A stretch of DNA of 64,000 nt from Steromphala cineraria (GCA_916613615.1 OU744731.1:48894645-48958644), one strand, 5' to 3'; shown: positions 22,741 to 35,600, counted from the stretch's first letter. Translations and numbers: made by a program. The notes: generated by a model from the letters alone, not told the origin.

Positions 22741-23524
22741 ACATTCTTGGAATTCACTGGATATATATTTGTGCCTTTTATTTTCCGATTTGGAATATGT
22801 GCGTGGATATATTTTGTAATAATTCTGAATGTGGCATTAAGGAATGATATTTTGCATCATGAGTAAATTCATTATGAGTGATGACATTTGATTTTCTTTT
22901 TCAGTGAATGAATAAACAATATGTTGAAATTATATGATGTAAATATGTTTCCTTTATGATATATATGGATCTATCATGGGAGGGGGAATGGTCTGAAGGA
23001 CATGCCCTCAATTGAGCGGCAACTGTCTAATTAAAATCCATAGATGGTCATTGTAAAGGGGCTTTAAATTTTCCAAAGCTTAAACAGCTTGTGTGCATTT
23101 CTGTAACATGTGTAAAATGCACAAGGACTGGTATGAAGAACTCGTTGTTTTCCCGGCCATGAAAAACGTTTGCATGAACTGAAATTGACATGAGTTCACT
23201 TTTTAATTTGGCTTGGTTGAGAGCAGTCGCGTTTCTTGACGCGTTTCTCCCATAATATTTGAACTTAACAAACAAGATGTAATTTCGAACTTGTTTGTAG
23301 GCATTTGTATATGCCATTTCGAATTTGACTTTGCTAAATAATTTCGTATTTTGATAACTTTAGAGAGTTCACATATTCGGTGTTTCTCAAGAGTTTGTTG
23401 ATATTCGTTTTTCGAGTGCAGTAGAATTAAAGGGTTTCTACTTGTATTATTTAGGTTTTTTGTGACACTAGATAGACAATAGTGTCATGAATAAAACATT
23501 TCTATAAAGATTTTGTATGTATTT
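22741..23524. other. Unassigned DNA, duplicate of 17791-18592
   Basis: The same sequence as in copy A with a few substitutions and short deletions. Nothing recognisable is encoded. Confidence 0.4.
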
Positions 23525-24494
23525 GGGATATATTTTTGGTTTATCTTTTGTAATAAAAACACAATTGAATTTCAAGACCAAAGTGCTCTGTTATCTATTA
23601 CCATGTTTAAACAAGATTCCACTGCATTACAATGACACTGAGCTTTTTCTGGACAAAACACCAATTAAGGTTGTTCCTGAGGCAAAATTTCTTAGTCTCA
23701 CCTTTGACAGTAAATAATATTTTATCCCACACATTAAAAACCTCAAAGCTAAATTTTAAAGGCATTAGACCTCTTAAAGGTCGTCTCAAACGCTAAATGG
23801 GGTGGAGATGAAGAAACTCTTCTTCATCTCTAACGATCACTCATCCGCTCTCAACTGGATTATGAATCTATTATCTATGGATCTGCCCGTCCTTCATATA
23901 TCAAAATCCTAGTTACAATCCATCATCAAGGTCTCAGGCTTTGTCTTACGGCTTTCAGAACTTCACCAGTTGAAAACCTTTACGTTGAAGCTAATGAGCC
24001 ATCTCTAGATGATCGGCGCATTAAATTTGTACTTCAATACATAACTAAACTCGAAGCCAATCCTTCAAATCCTGCCCACAACTTATTATTCAATCCTGAC
24101 TACCAGCAGTTGTATTCATCAAAACCTAAAGCAATTCCACCTCTTGGTATCCGTATTCAACAACATGTTGAAGATTCGGATTTTTTTTTTCTTCTATTGC
24201 AGAACATGGTCTGCTGGCCACTCCGCATAGCAGTTGGTCAAGCCCCACGTCGATCTTACCTTAACAATCCATAAACAATCAAATACCAATCAACTAATAG
24301 TTTTACCGGCTTTAAGCGAAGTCTATGACTTTTATTCTAATTACAAACTAAATTCCCAATAACTACTGAAAAACTGAAAAATTTCATGAAACTGACAGTA
24401 CTTATAGCCTCTGAACTGAAATTGATACAGATGAAATAGGTCCAACCTATCTATTTCCGTTTCCATTAACATGGAAAATTTTGCCTTGACTTGA
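23525..24494 (+). pseudogene. LINE RT thumb/connection fragment (copy B, longer)
   Basis: LHYNDTELFLDKTPIKVVPE at about 23622 leads to AKFLSLTFDSK. After a stop and frame changes come the remnants KWGGDEETLLH, RSQLDYESIIYGSARPSYIK (about 23855-23910) and FRTSPVENLYVEANEPSLDD. The final part (YSDYKPIS, about 24340) may be the start of RNase H. The fragment is 5' truncated and has no 3' tail. The order of motifs fits the I/Jockey-like LINE whose 5' parts lie at 1656 and 9935, but I cannot show that it is the same family. Confidence 0.75.
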
Positions 24495-25636
24495 AACTTT
24501 AACTAAAAGATGCGCATTGACACAGAGAAGAAAATAGTAAATCATGATTTTATTTTAGGTCAAGTGACTTAGCCGCCATCTTGCTTTTAGTGCATTTTTG
24601 ACTGTTTCGGATCCCTACCACCATTTAAAATCTTCTCCTCTGGATAAACTTGCACTAGAAAGCTTAAATTTACAAAGTATATAGCTGAAGCATAGTTCTT
24701 TAACTTTAGCTCTATTAACAATGGAACTGTGACCTTTCAAATTTGACCGAAAACGAGAAATTGCAAACTTAAAGTGCTCATAGCTCAAAAACCTAACCAT
24801 GGAATTTCATGATTTTTACAAGACAGCTAGATATGCATAAGGATAACAAGAATCAACAATAAACTCGATCGCAAACAGTCCTTTCAGGATTTGACAGAGC
24901 TTCAAAATCGAAATTTACAATGGACCTTTGATTTCAAAATGTAGCTAGATACTTGCAAATACTCTCAAAAGTTGTGCAATGACCTAAAGCAAAAACACGT
25001 GGTCACGTAGGTCACGTGGTTCAGCTACCATTTTGAATTTACTATACGACCTTGCACACTTGCGACTGCCCAAATGCTTCCAGAGCCTTGCAGATTGCCC
25101 CAGACGATTCATAGTTACACTGCATCGTTAATATATATGGAATTGAAGCTTATGAATAGTACAGTGGTCTGGAGACCGTCGGAGTTGATTTGACAACCCT
25201 AGTTAGAACCTATTGTTTTTATCCGGTTTCTTCTTTCTTCTAGTTCTTTTCTTCTATTATCATTATTATTTGTACTTGTTTGTGATAAAGGTAAAGCAAA
25301 AACGACCTCTTCAATCCGACCAAACTCGGCATGCTGATAGCCCTTACTGAGGAATAGACACGCGAATGTTCTGGGTAAAATCGACCAGTATATTAACGGT
25401 CCAGTTCAAATCCAAAATCGAAAATTAAAGTTTTGGTTTTCTTTCAAATTTCTAACAGACCTCATTTTTTTAAAAAGATGCGCAAATTCTGCAAAACGTA
25501 AATCATGACAAATTCGTAAGTCACGTGGTTTGGCCGCCATCTTGCATTTTGTTCACTTTTGGAGTTGGTTTACCGTTGTTAATGATAACTTTGATGGAAC
25601 AATTAATTAAAATTCTTCAAATTGTTTGCATTTCAG
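24495..25636. repeat. Possible diverged ~480-bp repeats in the prominin intron
   Basis: The motif (g/t)tagccgccatcttgc-x(2-4)-ttttag/ttttg recurs at about 24568 and 25526, with a weaker version (ttcagctaccattttg) near 25020. Each is preceded by tcaagtgac/cacgtgg. The spacing suggests two or three old monomers. The right edge is the polypyrimidine tract of the exon at 25637. Confidence 0.35.
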
Positions 25637-25729
25637 CTTGAAGAAGATGTAGGCAAATGTACACCAGTTTACAACATTTATGCCTCTCTGCTGCTTAATG
25701 GCTTCTGTCATTACATATGGGATGCTTTC
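25637..25729 (+). CDS. Prominin exon (loop end, conserved VGKC)
   Basis: Acceptor ttgcatttcag and donor GTGAGT (25730-25735) bound 93 nt, 31 codons, phase 0 at both ends. It reads LEEDVGKCTPVYNIYASLLL and then NGFCHYIWDAF. In vertebrate prominin-1 the matching segment runs from VGRC to the residues just before the last membrane span, with paired cysteines as here (C8 and C24 of the exon). The exon is 17.2 kb from the previous one, an intron swollen by the LINE, BEL and hairpin elements. Confidence 0.9.
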
Positions 25730-26203
25730 GTGAGTATAGATATGATGTTATTTTCCTAAAATATGATCGATTATGTATATTTTCACAAAATGTTTTCCAC
25801 GTTTGCCTTTGACGATACAAAGTGCCCTTTCAAATGCTGGCATGTACACATTTTTCCAAACGTATTCTCAGTATTAATTGACAAGAAGGTTTTGTATAAA
25901 CTTTATCATCAGGATAAATATATTTTTCCTAAAAAATGTGGACGAAATGTTTGTAACTCAATTCACTTTGAATTCATTGTCCGGTTGAGTTGAGTTAATT
26001 TGAAGCATGATCAATTTGGGAAGACTTGTCAAGACCATTTTTCCAAACGTCATACTACTAAATTTGTATATATATATATACTTATATATATAATAAAATT
26101 CTGTATTACACGACAAATTCCGTATTGCACGACAGTCGGTCCTACGTTTTTCAAGCTTCGGCAATTATCGGAATTTTCCGCAAGTAACAATCATTTCTTT
26201 TAA
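25730..26203. other. Intron DNA with a short (TA)n run
   Basis: Nothing coding is recognised. A TA-rich microsatellite lies at about 26064-26096. Confidence 0.4.
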
Positions 26204-26770
26204 TAAAAAATAGAGCCATTGGCTCTGTAGCTCATCAGGCTTCATCATCAACTATGATGTAGAGAGTGACAGTAATGACCCCTCTGTTGAGGCCACAGGG
26301 TCACCAATCATAAAGTTAAGTATATAGCAGTGTATAAAATAGATTGGAAATCTAGCCTGTCCTGAAAATTCATTGGTCAATTCCTTTGGGAAATTTAAGA
26401 AAAAAATTGAAAAGTTACCAGTCCTGACCAGAAAGATACCAGTCCTGACCAAAAAGTAACCAGTCCTGACCAAAAAGTAGGCAGTTCAAGTCTGGCTGAG
26501 GGGTAATATTTTAAACACTGTATATAGGCGACAAGTTTCAGTTCTCTAGGCATTATACTTCAAGAGAAGATGAAAATAGATTTGAAGGACGTTCCTGTTG
26601 CCTTTATTATTATTATAAAGCTACAATTCATCATCCTCACTAGTCAAGGAGTAGTTTCAGCTTTCTAGGCCTTATGCTTCTGGAGAAGAAGATGAAAATA
26701 GGTATTTAGGGTGTGGCCCCTGTTGCCTTTATTAGGGGTCACAGGGCCACCAAAGCTACAATTTAAAGTG
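26204..26770 (-). repeat. Inverted partial copy of the hairpin-ended repeat
   Basis: This is the reverse complement of about 17265-17780. It begins with the hairpin AGAGCC-ATT-GGCTCT (26212-26226), then gtagctcatcaggcttcatc. It includes the 21-bp tandem block (about 26413-26478) and two monomers (gaagaagatgaaaataggt). It stops after the ggccaccaaagctacaa block. Confidence 0.85.
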
Positions 26771-27836
26771 ACACAGAGTATCTTTCTTAAAATTTTATTT
26801 GGTTTTGATGAGCTACAAAATATCTAATTTGCTGATGGAAGTTCATATCTCATCACTGGACTTGCAAATATATCCATCTATGCATAATATCTCTAAAATG
26901 CTTGATTTTATTGAAAAATCAAGATAACATTTCTAATAGGTTTAATATTCGAAATTATGCATCCAATTAATCTACCTATTAGTTACAATACCTAATAAAC
27001 ACTATCGAATCGAATATATCTTCCTGTCAGCTTATGACAAGGTTTCAAAACAAGGTTTGGAACATTTAAATAAAATAAGAAAATATGTTTTAAAATATCA
27101 TAATCTAAAAACTTATGACCCCATTGTCCAGTTTCCGTTCCAAATGTTGGAAATTTTGCACCAGTGACCAACAATGCCAGCATATGGTTTGAAAATGGTT
27201 ATTAAAACATGGGAAATTGTTGATCCCTTGTCATTGCTGCATGATTTATTTGTTTGACGTCAAAACGAGACCGATATTTGATGATATTTGCACTGAGATA
27301 CATTAGCAAGTGAAGAAACATAATGTACATGTACGCAGCTGGGTTTTAAGTTTATTTTCAGCACTAGCCAATTGGTATTGTTATAAATAAAACATTGAAT
27401 AAAGAGAGACAGAACTCCGAGGACCAAATCTGTTATCATATGTTTTTTCACTGAAGTTCATTTTAAGTTTTAAAAAACAATGATAAGGCCGTTGATTAAA
27501 ATTTTTACGCCATTCATATTCAGGATACACGGTCATATAGTTCGATATGAACACTTGTTTTTGTGTGTGTTTAATGTATTTCATAGCCAAACAGATATAT
27601 GCCTCATATGCTAGACAACTCTTCATTATTGTTTGTAATTTTACAAAACATGATTGAAATAGTAAACGACCCTAGGTTTCAATAGAGACATTTTACTTTT
27701 CACAAGTAAAAAGTGGAATGTTTTGACGTCATTGTTTGATTAACAGTGTACTGTGTGGCCTGGCAGTAACGATAATAAGGAAAGAAAACTTAAAGTTGGA
27801 TTTTCTTTCTCTAAATGACATTTTTATCTATTTTAG
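26771..27836. other. Unassigned prominin intron DNA
   Basis: I see no coding motif, repeat or RNA gene. The final tctattttag is the acceptor of the next exon. Confidence 0.4.
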
Positions 27837-27961
27837 AATGGATTTTGGTTCTCCTTGGGTTGGAGCATTTTTTTCCTCGTGCCAGCTGTAATTTTTGCAA
27901 TAAAACTTGCAAAACACTACAGGAAGATGAATGTTGCAGACGACTTTGACAAAGCAGTCAC
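27837..27961 (+). CDS. Prominin exon with the last transmembrane helix
   Basis: Acceptor tttttatctattttag and donor GTAAGT (27962-27967) bound 125 nt, entering in phase 0 and leaving two bases (AC) for the next exon. The peptide reads NGFWFSLGWSIFFLVPAVIF, then AIKLAKHYRKMNVADDFDKA and V. This aligns with the vertebrate prominin motif of a final membrane span (FWFGIG...PA.IFA.KLAK.YRRM), the most diagnostic part of the family. Residues 3 to about 24 form the membrane span; the basic KLAKHYRKM marks the cytoplasmic side. This exon fixes the identity of the gene. Confidence 0.95.
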
Positions 27962-29079
27962 GTAAGTATTACTTTTGTTTGTTTTAAGTCTCGTTTTAAT
28001 TCCACTATTGTGGCTATGAAATACGTTGAAATCATGCAAGCATTTGCATAACTGTATTGCCCTTACTTTCAATAAAGTATTGCATTAAAACTGACATTAT
28101 GTTTTCAAATCCCCAAATTTCAGATCCATACATCATGAAATGAACGACGACCATAGTGTCAAAAGTTGATAAGTTACAATCAAATGGTAAATTTGTATTT
28201 CGAGCTTTGTTAAGAATAAGAAGGGAATACATGGCTTTTTTTTAATTCTCGACCAGGGATTTGATTATATTTACATATCTACCGTTTCTATGAAGTATGA
28301 TAATATTTCAATGAAATATATTGTTTAATTACTTTTTTGTTCAAATGAGAAGTTTAAATATTTCAAAAGGCCTTCATTATTTGAATATAAGAACAGAGAA
28401 ACGGAAACAAGTTCTCCAAATAGAACACCCTCTACTTCATTCAGACATGGCCGTCACTGATTTTTACAATACTGAATATATGATGGCTAAAATGTAACAA
28501 TGGCGGCGTAAACTCAATCTAAATTATTATCATGTATCAGACATAAGTGGAAACGGTCAATCGCAAAAAAAGATTTTGTTCAAAACTCATTAAGATAAAT
28601 GGCCTGAGCATATAAGTCTCGTATGAGATTCATATATCAATGATAAATATTTTCCCATGAATGCTAAAATTGAACAAAGTGACATATCTACATTTCCTTG
28701 ACTCTAGAAGAGTAATGTCAATTTCATAACATACACGCGTTCGTCGTGTTTTAAATGCACAAGACCGACAGCGAACTCATTAGATTTACTTCCAGGCACA
28801 GATCAATCGTGCTAGCGATATTTAAATGTAAGAATACTTCGGGAACATATTTTTGTAGCAATATAACTAATAAACAGATATAATTTGGAGATTTTTTATT
28901 ATTGGTTCCATAGTTTGATACAAATAAATTATATACTATTATAATATTCATATAAATTACACATGTAAATGTTACCTGATATATCGTAAGCTTAGTACAT
29001 TATATAAATAGTGAGTTTCTATGTGAAATACATGTATATGGACAGACCATAGGAATGACTATGGATCAAATATTGAGAA
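27962..29079. other. Unassigned prominin intron DNA
   Basis: AT-rich sequence without recognised motifs or repeats. Confidence 0.4.
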
Positions 29080-31560
29080 TAGTGGGAACCATTTATCTGT
29101 ATATTGAGCAAAATTGTCATTTCTTTTGAATATGAATTGTTCAACAGTGTAAATATCTTTCGAAATTTTGATGAAACTTTTCAAGTTTGGATTTAATTTC
29201 TTCAATGTTGAAAAATAAATATATCGTTTAGCTGATAAAAAGGATATGAACTAGCAATGGGTTAATTCCATTGAATCCAAATCAAGTCAAAGATTTTGTT
29301 AAATCAAAAGTCTGCAAAATACCATTTTGGCTATCCAATTTTTGACCTCTTTCGAAAATGATTGGATTACAGTACATTCCCAATATACATGACATTAAGT
29401 TTCATTATCAACATTGCAAAAATAACATATTGCATTATAAACCAGTTTCATTTTAAAAACTCCTTTTTTGTGTATTTATTCTTTGCAAAAATTTAAATTG
29501 AAAATCAAATAGTTTAACATCTTTCAAATTCCTTCTGCAAATATGAAAGATCATATGCCAATCAAAATCAACATCATTGAATAAAATTTCATATTTTTGG
29601 CACACATGAGGTTTAATATTGTCAGACAGGAGTATATCATAAAATAGTCTTGAACCTTTTCATAAAGTAAAAAAGTCAACATGAGGACAGTTTTTACCCA
29701 GATCAGTGGTATCATTTCCCATGATAGGAAAGCTATCTAACCATATCATAGATCTAAAAAGGTACCGCTTATAATTTATTTTATCTTCAACTCTTCAAAA
29801 GACATAAATCCATTTTCATGACAAAGATGCTTAATTTCCAAAATTCCCTCTTCAGCCCAATCTCTAATAAATTGATTTGGGGTTTTAAAATTATTGTTTA
29901 GCCACATGGGTTGGGCTAATATTTCCTGTATATTATCTACATCTATGGTCTTTTTTTTTCACCATATAATTTCCATACCAGTAATACATCTTTCCCATAA
30001 AGATTGTCAATCTGTACAATATTTTAAAAATTTGCTCCATATTTCAGTGGAAAGTTGACTGGATTATTACTATTTGGCTTTCTTAAATAGCCTTTGAGTG
30101 GTGACAATTTCGTTGCATTAACAAAAGTCTTAATGTCAACCATACGTAGACCCCCTTCTGCATAATCGTGTTAATTATGCTTCGTTAGATTTTGTCATTT
30201 TGCCATTCTAAATGAATTTGAAAGATATTCTTTCAAGGGAGGTCAAAAATTCATCAGGTGGATAGGGTATTGAAAACATTAACTAGTTTTGATAAAGCTT
30301 ATGTTTTAATTACCGTAATATTTCCAATTTGTGTCAAATGTGTTTTTCTCCCTGTTGCTAGTAATCTTTTAATTTCTTCTAGTCTTTTTCTTGTACTTAT
30401 AAAACATAGGTCATTCAAATCAGGAGTGAATTTAATTCCCAATACATTAATTTCATTTCTTTGTCATTCTATATCTAAATCTTGACAAATAATATCCCTA
30501 CTTTTTGCCTTCGAGCCAATCAAAATTGACTTAATTAGTCTTGTCTATATTTATCCTAAGTCCTGACATCTCATAAAATATATTAATAGTTTCAATAGCA
30601 GCATATACCCTTTTATCTGTTCCATCCAAAAATAATTCAGTATCATCAACATATGTTCCAATTTATATTCTTCATCATTAATAACAATACCTTTAATATT
30701 TTTATTTTGTTTTATCATACATACAAAGATTTCAGCTACAAAGAGAAAAAGGTATGGTGATATTGGGTCACCTTGCCTGCAGCCCCTTTCATTAGAAAAG
30801 AATTCAGAGAGATATTCATCCTGTATAACACATGAAGATGTTTTACAAGTTAGAAGATTAATCCAGAGTATAATCTCCAGACCAAAACCAAATTTATGAA
30901 ATCCTTTGAATCATTGTCTAAAGCTATTTCAAAGTCAATTAAAGTGAACAAACCAGGAATATCTCATATCTTAGTTTCAAACATAAGATCATATTTTCGC
31001 TTAGTGTCCATCCTGGAATAAATCCAGTCTGGTTACTATGAATTAGGTAATCTAAGGTTGTTTTTACCGGTTTGAGATACATGCACTAATTATTGTATAC
31101 AAAGAATTTAAAAAGGTAATTGGTCTCCAGTTCTTTGATAAAGTCCTATCTTTATAAGCTTTAGGAATACAAGTTATAACAACTCTCTTCATAGTAAGAG
31201 TCGTCTTATTTCTTCTTGAGACATCTTTGATAAATCTAATAATCCAAATTTTGAGTGCTTTCCAGAAGAACTTAAAAAAGTCTATAGGAAATCTATCTAT
31301 TCCTGGGTTTTTATTATTCTTCATGTATTTAACTGCATGTGAAACTTCATCTATGTCAATGTTTCTCTCAAGTGGTCACTCAAGGTTGGAGTAAGATATA
31401 ATTTGAAGATAACAATTCGGTACAAAATTCGTAAACAACTCAGTGCATGGTACTGTGCCTCAAACCAATCAACATGAGACCACAAGAACAAACATTCTGC
31501 GGCGCCAGCTATGATGCTTATTTGTACCAGGGTTCCCAATAATGATTTGATAGCCATCTC
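29080..31560 (-). pseudogene. L1/Tx1-like LINE ORF2 relic, heavily degraded
   Basis: Read on the minus strand, the RT begins near 31330 with MKNNKNPGIDRFPIDFFKFF, then VVITCIPKAYKDRTLSKNWR PITFL (31064-31324). The palm entry GCRQGDPISPYLFLFVAEIF lies at about 30700-30790. Near the 3' end, YFCNVDNE...HVYWEC (about 29350-29450) matches the CCHC-type zinc-binding region (zf-RVT) at the end of such ORF2 proteins. It parallels the better preserved element at 32638-35690. Stops are frequent, and no endonuclease is visible upstream. Confidence 0.75.
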
Positions 31561-31840
31561 AAATATTATTCACAAAGTTCTTCAATATTATTTGTTCTTA
31601 TCCTTCTTCAGATTCGACCTATACTATCTTGTAGCCTTCAGATAAGTTAAACCAACGACTCTATCCGTCTAAAGATACGATTTGTGCACACGATTGCAGT
31701 TTAAGTATAGATTAGATTTTTGAAATGTTAGCATATGTCGTCAACTGGTTTCACTGATAAATAATATGCGACTTAGTTCTCAAAGTCTAAGAAAGTTGCA
31801 ACGTCCTTAAAAACTATTTTCATTTTCTAATCCGAAGCAA
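31561..31840. other. Unassigned prominin intron DNA
   Basis: Nothing recognisable here. Confidence 0.3.
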
Positions 31841-31856
31841 AAGACGGGATACGGGA

Positions 31857-31923
31857 AACGGGATAGCTCAGTCGGTAAGAGCGCCGGTCTCACGTTGCTG
31901 AGGTCCGGAGTTAGAATCCCGTC
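31857..31923 (+). other. tRNA-like sequence (tRNA pseudogene or SINE head)
   Basis: TAGCTCAGTCGGTAAGAGCG (31863-31882) is an excellent tRNA D-arm/A-box, with the stem GCTC/GAGC. GAGTTAGAATCCC (31908-31920) is close to a B-box. A 7-bp acceptor-like pairing (aacggga with tcccgtc) has one mismatch. The anticodon and T stems do not pair well, so I do not call it a functional tRNA. A tRNA-derived SINE head is an equally good reading, since about 60 bp of unrelated sequence with a gtgta...ctctatttataaat tail follows. Confidence 0.5.
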
Positions 31924-32376
31924 AAGGTGTAAAAACCTAGATTTCACCTCTGTTAGAACAGACACAGGCTCTATTTATAAATCGGGTAAATATGTAAACA
32001 ATGTTATTATAAGCGTTATCATTAAATGATTTTTTTAGAATATGGGAGGTTATAGAGAGGTCTCAGACGTTAACTGCAACCTTCCCTGAATATCGACACA
32101 TTAGATAACTCCAACGTCTTATTTCTTGCAAGTCAACTATAGTGTTAGAGAACAAATGCATTTTAGTGACTCTTAAAGGGAACGAAACAGATTGGGTTGT
32201 TGTAGTAAACAATATATTTTCAAGACTTGAACAGATGTGAGATGAGGGGAGGAGATAAGGAGTAACTTTGGTTTATTGAGTATATGTCCTCAGACAACTT
32301 GATTTGTTGTGTCATTTTAATTTTTTCTTGTATTAAGTTTTTGTTCTCTATTACATAAGAACATCTTTTTTTACAG
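31924..32376. other. Unassigned prominin intron DNA
   Basis: No motif recognised until the polypyrimidine tract (catctttttttacag) of the exon at 32377. Confidence 0.35.
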
Positions 32377-32409
32377 TTTTTCAAGTAACAGAGGGCCGTA
32401 TTTTGGAAG
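32377..32409 (+). CDS. Prominin micro-exon in the cytoplasmic tail (probable cassette)
   Basis: A strong acceptor (cttttttttacag) and a donor GTTAGT bound 33 nt. Entering with AC from the previous exon and leaving AG, it reads T-FSSNRGPYFG. It has phase 2 at both ends and a length divisible by three, so it can be included or skipped without changing the frame of the terminal exon. Small in-frame cytoplasmic exons are a known feature of vertebrate prominin-1. The call rests on splice signals and phase only. Confidence 0.6.
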
Positions 32410-32637
32410 GTTAGTACATATGCATATTCATTTTAGTTTTAGCGATTGGCTGGAGATATGGAAATGAAAGAGAATTAAAAAACTGTAAAACCTAAACTAA
32501 ACAAAACGTTATATGGATAAGTATACATGGAAACCAATAACTAACTGTATCGCACTGAGCCACTAGTACTGTGCGCAATAAAGGCATCTGAGGCAGTAAA
32601 ATGGCGACTCGACCCACAACACACTATAATTCATACA

Positions 32638-35600
32638 TTTTTTATTTTTTTTTTTTTTTATTTTCCATATTTTTAATACAGGCAAATACATGAGTTGAAA
32701 TTCTTATAACAAATCACATGTATACAATTACGTAATCCACAGTTGGCTAGTTCACTAACTAAATAGGATAATTTCTAAATAATAAATGCAAGGTTGACCA
32801 ATATTGAAAAAACATTTCTTCTGTTTCTGTAGATAAAAATATATATCTTGTTGAATTATAGTAACGTACAATTTCATTTTTAAGATATTCAAACTTTGGT
32901 GTAAAACCATTAATACTGCATTTGTAAATATACTGTTTGACTAATAAAATGATTGCATTTACAGGATTATTGTTCTTTCCTTTCATTCCCAATATGATGA
33001 TTTTATTTGTAAATTCTAATTTGAGTTGAACCGAGTTTAACCACGATTCTATTTCTTTCCATAATTTAAAGATAGATTCACATTCCCATAACATATGGTT
33101 GATTGTTTCTGTTTCTCTTTGGCAAAATGGACAATACGGCGATGATATATATCCAATTTTATAAAGAAAATGTCTTGTTGGGAGTATATCATGAATAATT
33201 CTGTATTGCAACCATTTTAGATCTGTGCTTTTTGAACATTTATGAGCAACAATGTTGTAAATTTTCCAATCTTTTTCATCAAAATCCGTTTGTAGAATTT
33301 TCTCCCATTTAGAAAAACTCGCAAGGCGAACACATTTCGAATTAACAAGAGAGGCATATAAACTTTTACTCCCAATGATGGTATCTACCTTTGACATATT
33401 AAAAGGGTATATTGGATTTGATAGTTTCTTTTCAAATTGTTTTATGTTCAATGATCGAACGTATGTCATTACGGCTCTTTTCACGGATTCATAAGTTAAA
33501 AAGTTGGTCTTGATTGAAAAAGATTTGGAAAATTCTTCAAAAGTTAACAGTCTTCCTTCGACATGTAGCAAATCATTTACAAAAAATACACCCTTTTTAT
33601 ACCAATCATAGTACAGAAACGGCTGTTTATCAATCAAAATATTATCGTTGTTCCATAATGATTGGCATTGTATATCTTCTCCATTTACAATATTCTTTTT
33701 ACTAATGGTTATAAATTCGGACCATTCTAAAAGAGTGTCTTTCCAAAACGAGTTTGTTATAGAGGGAATTATTTCTTTTTTAATGAATACACTATCCGAA
33801 AGTAAAAAGGGAGTTTTCATCAGTAATTGATCACAAAAAAGATATGTCCATTTTAAGTCGTGAGCGCCTATTCTTTTAATCCATTTTAATTTTTGTGATG
33901 ATATGATCTTCCTGATGTTTGGAGATTTCATCCCCCCATGTTCCGGGTTTAACATCATTACATCTCTTTTGACTTTATCTGGTTTGTTTCTCCATATGAA
34001 ATTAAAGCATTTTTTTTGGAACTTTTCAATAACGCTTTTTGGGGGATTTGGAAGAGATGAAAATAGATGGTTGAGTTTTGGTAGTAGCAGTGATTTAAGC
34101 ACAGTGTTTCTGCCGTACGGAGTTAATGTACGAGCTGACCAGGTATTCATTTGTCTGTCAATTTTGGATAGCTTTTCTTTGTAATTCATTTCAACCATTT
34201 TATTCAGATCAATATCGAATTGTATTCCTAGCAAAGTGAAATTTGTTTGTGACCAATCTAAATGCCATTCTTTGCACATCTTATATCGGGATCTCTTTTT
34301 GGAGCCTATCCATATAAGCTTTGTTTTATCTACATTAACTTTTAAACCTGAAAAGCGGGCAAAGAGTTCTAAAGTATTCAGAGCTGAATAGAGGCTTTTT
34401 TCTGATCCGTCTAAGGTAAGTGTCGTATCATCTGCGAACTGTGAGAGGAGATACTCTATATTTCCAAGTTTAATTCCTTTAATGTTTTTGTTTTTGCGTA
34501 TCATGATTCCTAGGATTTCTACACATAGTAAAAAAATATACGGCGCTAGTGGGTCCCCCTGGCGGCAGCCCCGAGTGACTTTGAAGGGATCCGAGGCGAA
34601 TCCGTTTACCATGACTCTCGATTCTATATCATTGTAGAATGTTTCTATCCAATGTGAAATACTGGGTCCGAAATTAAAAAACTTTAAAACATGGTCAGGT
34701 AATTTCTGTCGACTGAATCAAATGCCTTTTCAAAATCGATGAGCAGTAACAAACCCGGTATCTGGCAAGTTTCGGCATGTTCCATCAGATCATATATAAG
34801 TCTCGTTACCTCCCCGATGTACCTTCCTTTGACAAAACCCTTTTGATCTTCATTAATTATGTTTGGCAATATATTTTTAATTCTGTTTGCAATAGCTGCG
34901 GCACCAACTTTATATGAGGTATTAAGTAAGGAGATAGGACGCCAGTTTTTCAAGAATTTCTTAGGTTTATTAGCTTTAGGAATACATGTTATCAGTCCTT
35001 GTTTTTGAGATATTGATAAGTTTCCGTTGTCAAAGCCACAGTTAAGTGAATTAAGAAGAAATTCTCCTAGATCTTTCCAAAAGAATTTGAGAAACTCCGT
35101 AGTGAAACCATCGGGGCCTGGACTTTTATCGTTTTTCATGTTTTTAAGGGAAAGTGACAACTCATTCAATTTCAATTTGCCTTCAAGGTTAAATTTATCA
35201 TTTTCATTTAGGACTGGAACACTTTCATGTTTTAACAATTCTGCAAGGTCAATATCAGAATGATTTTGCGCTGTGTATAATCTTTTATAAAAGAGTTGTG
35301 TTTCTTGGAGTAATTGTTTACTCTCTGTAATGAATGTTCCATCATTTTTTTCCAAAAGATTGATTGATTTATTTAGGAAATTCCTTGACTCCAACTTAAG
35401 GAAGTATTTTGTTGGTTTTTCGCCCTTTTCTATCCAGTTTGCTTTTGATCTTATTAGTACCCCGTTTATCTTATGATTGGCAATCTCGTCTAGGTCATGT
35501 TTGATAATATTTATTTCTTCGAGCAAATTCTGCTTCATGTCATTATCCTCAATTTGGTCTAGTTGCCTTTCCAATTCTTCATGCTTAACTTCTAGTTTTT

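Larger units (their letters stand above)
19113..24494 (+). repeat. Copy B of the tandem duplication
   Basis: Copy B contains the BEL fragment, the hairpin-ended repeat, the unassigned block and the longer LINE fragment in the same order as copy A. Differences include a 38-bp deletion near 19900 (aatc microhomology), the insertion of a third partial copy at 20673-20943 with loss of the matching part of A (about 15746-15990), and retention of 431 bp of LINE at 23525-23955. Confidence 0.9.

Noticed and set aside
31857..31923. Functional tRNA gene
   Set aside because: Only the D-arm is good. Anticodon and T stems do not pair, and the B-box has mismatches.
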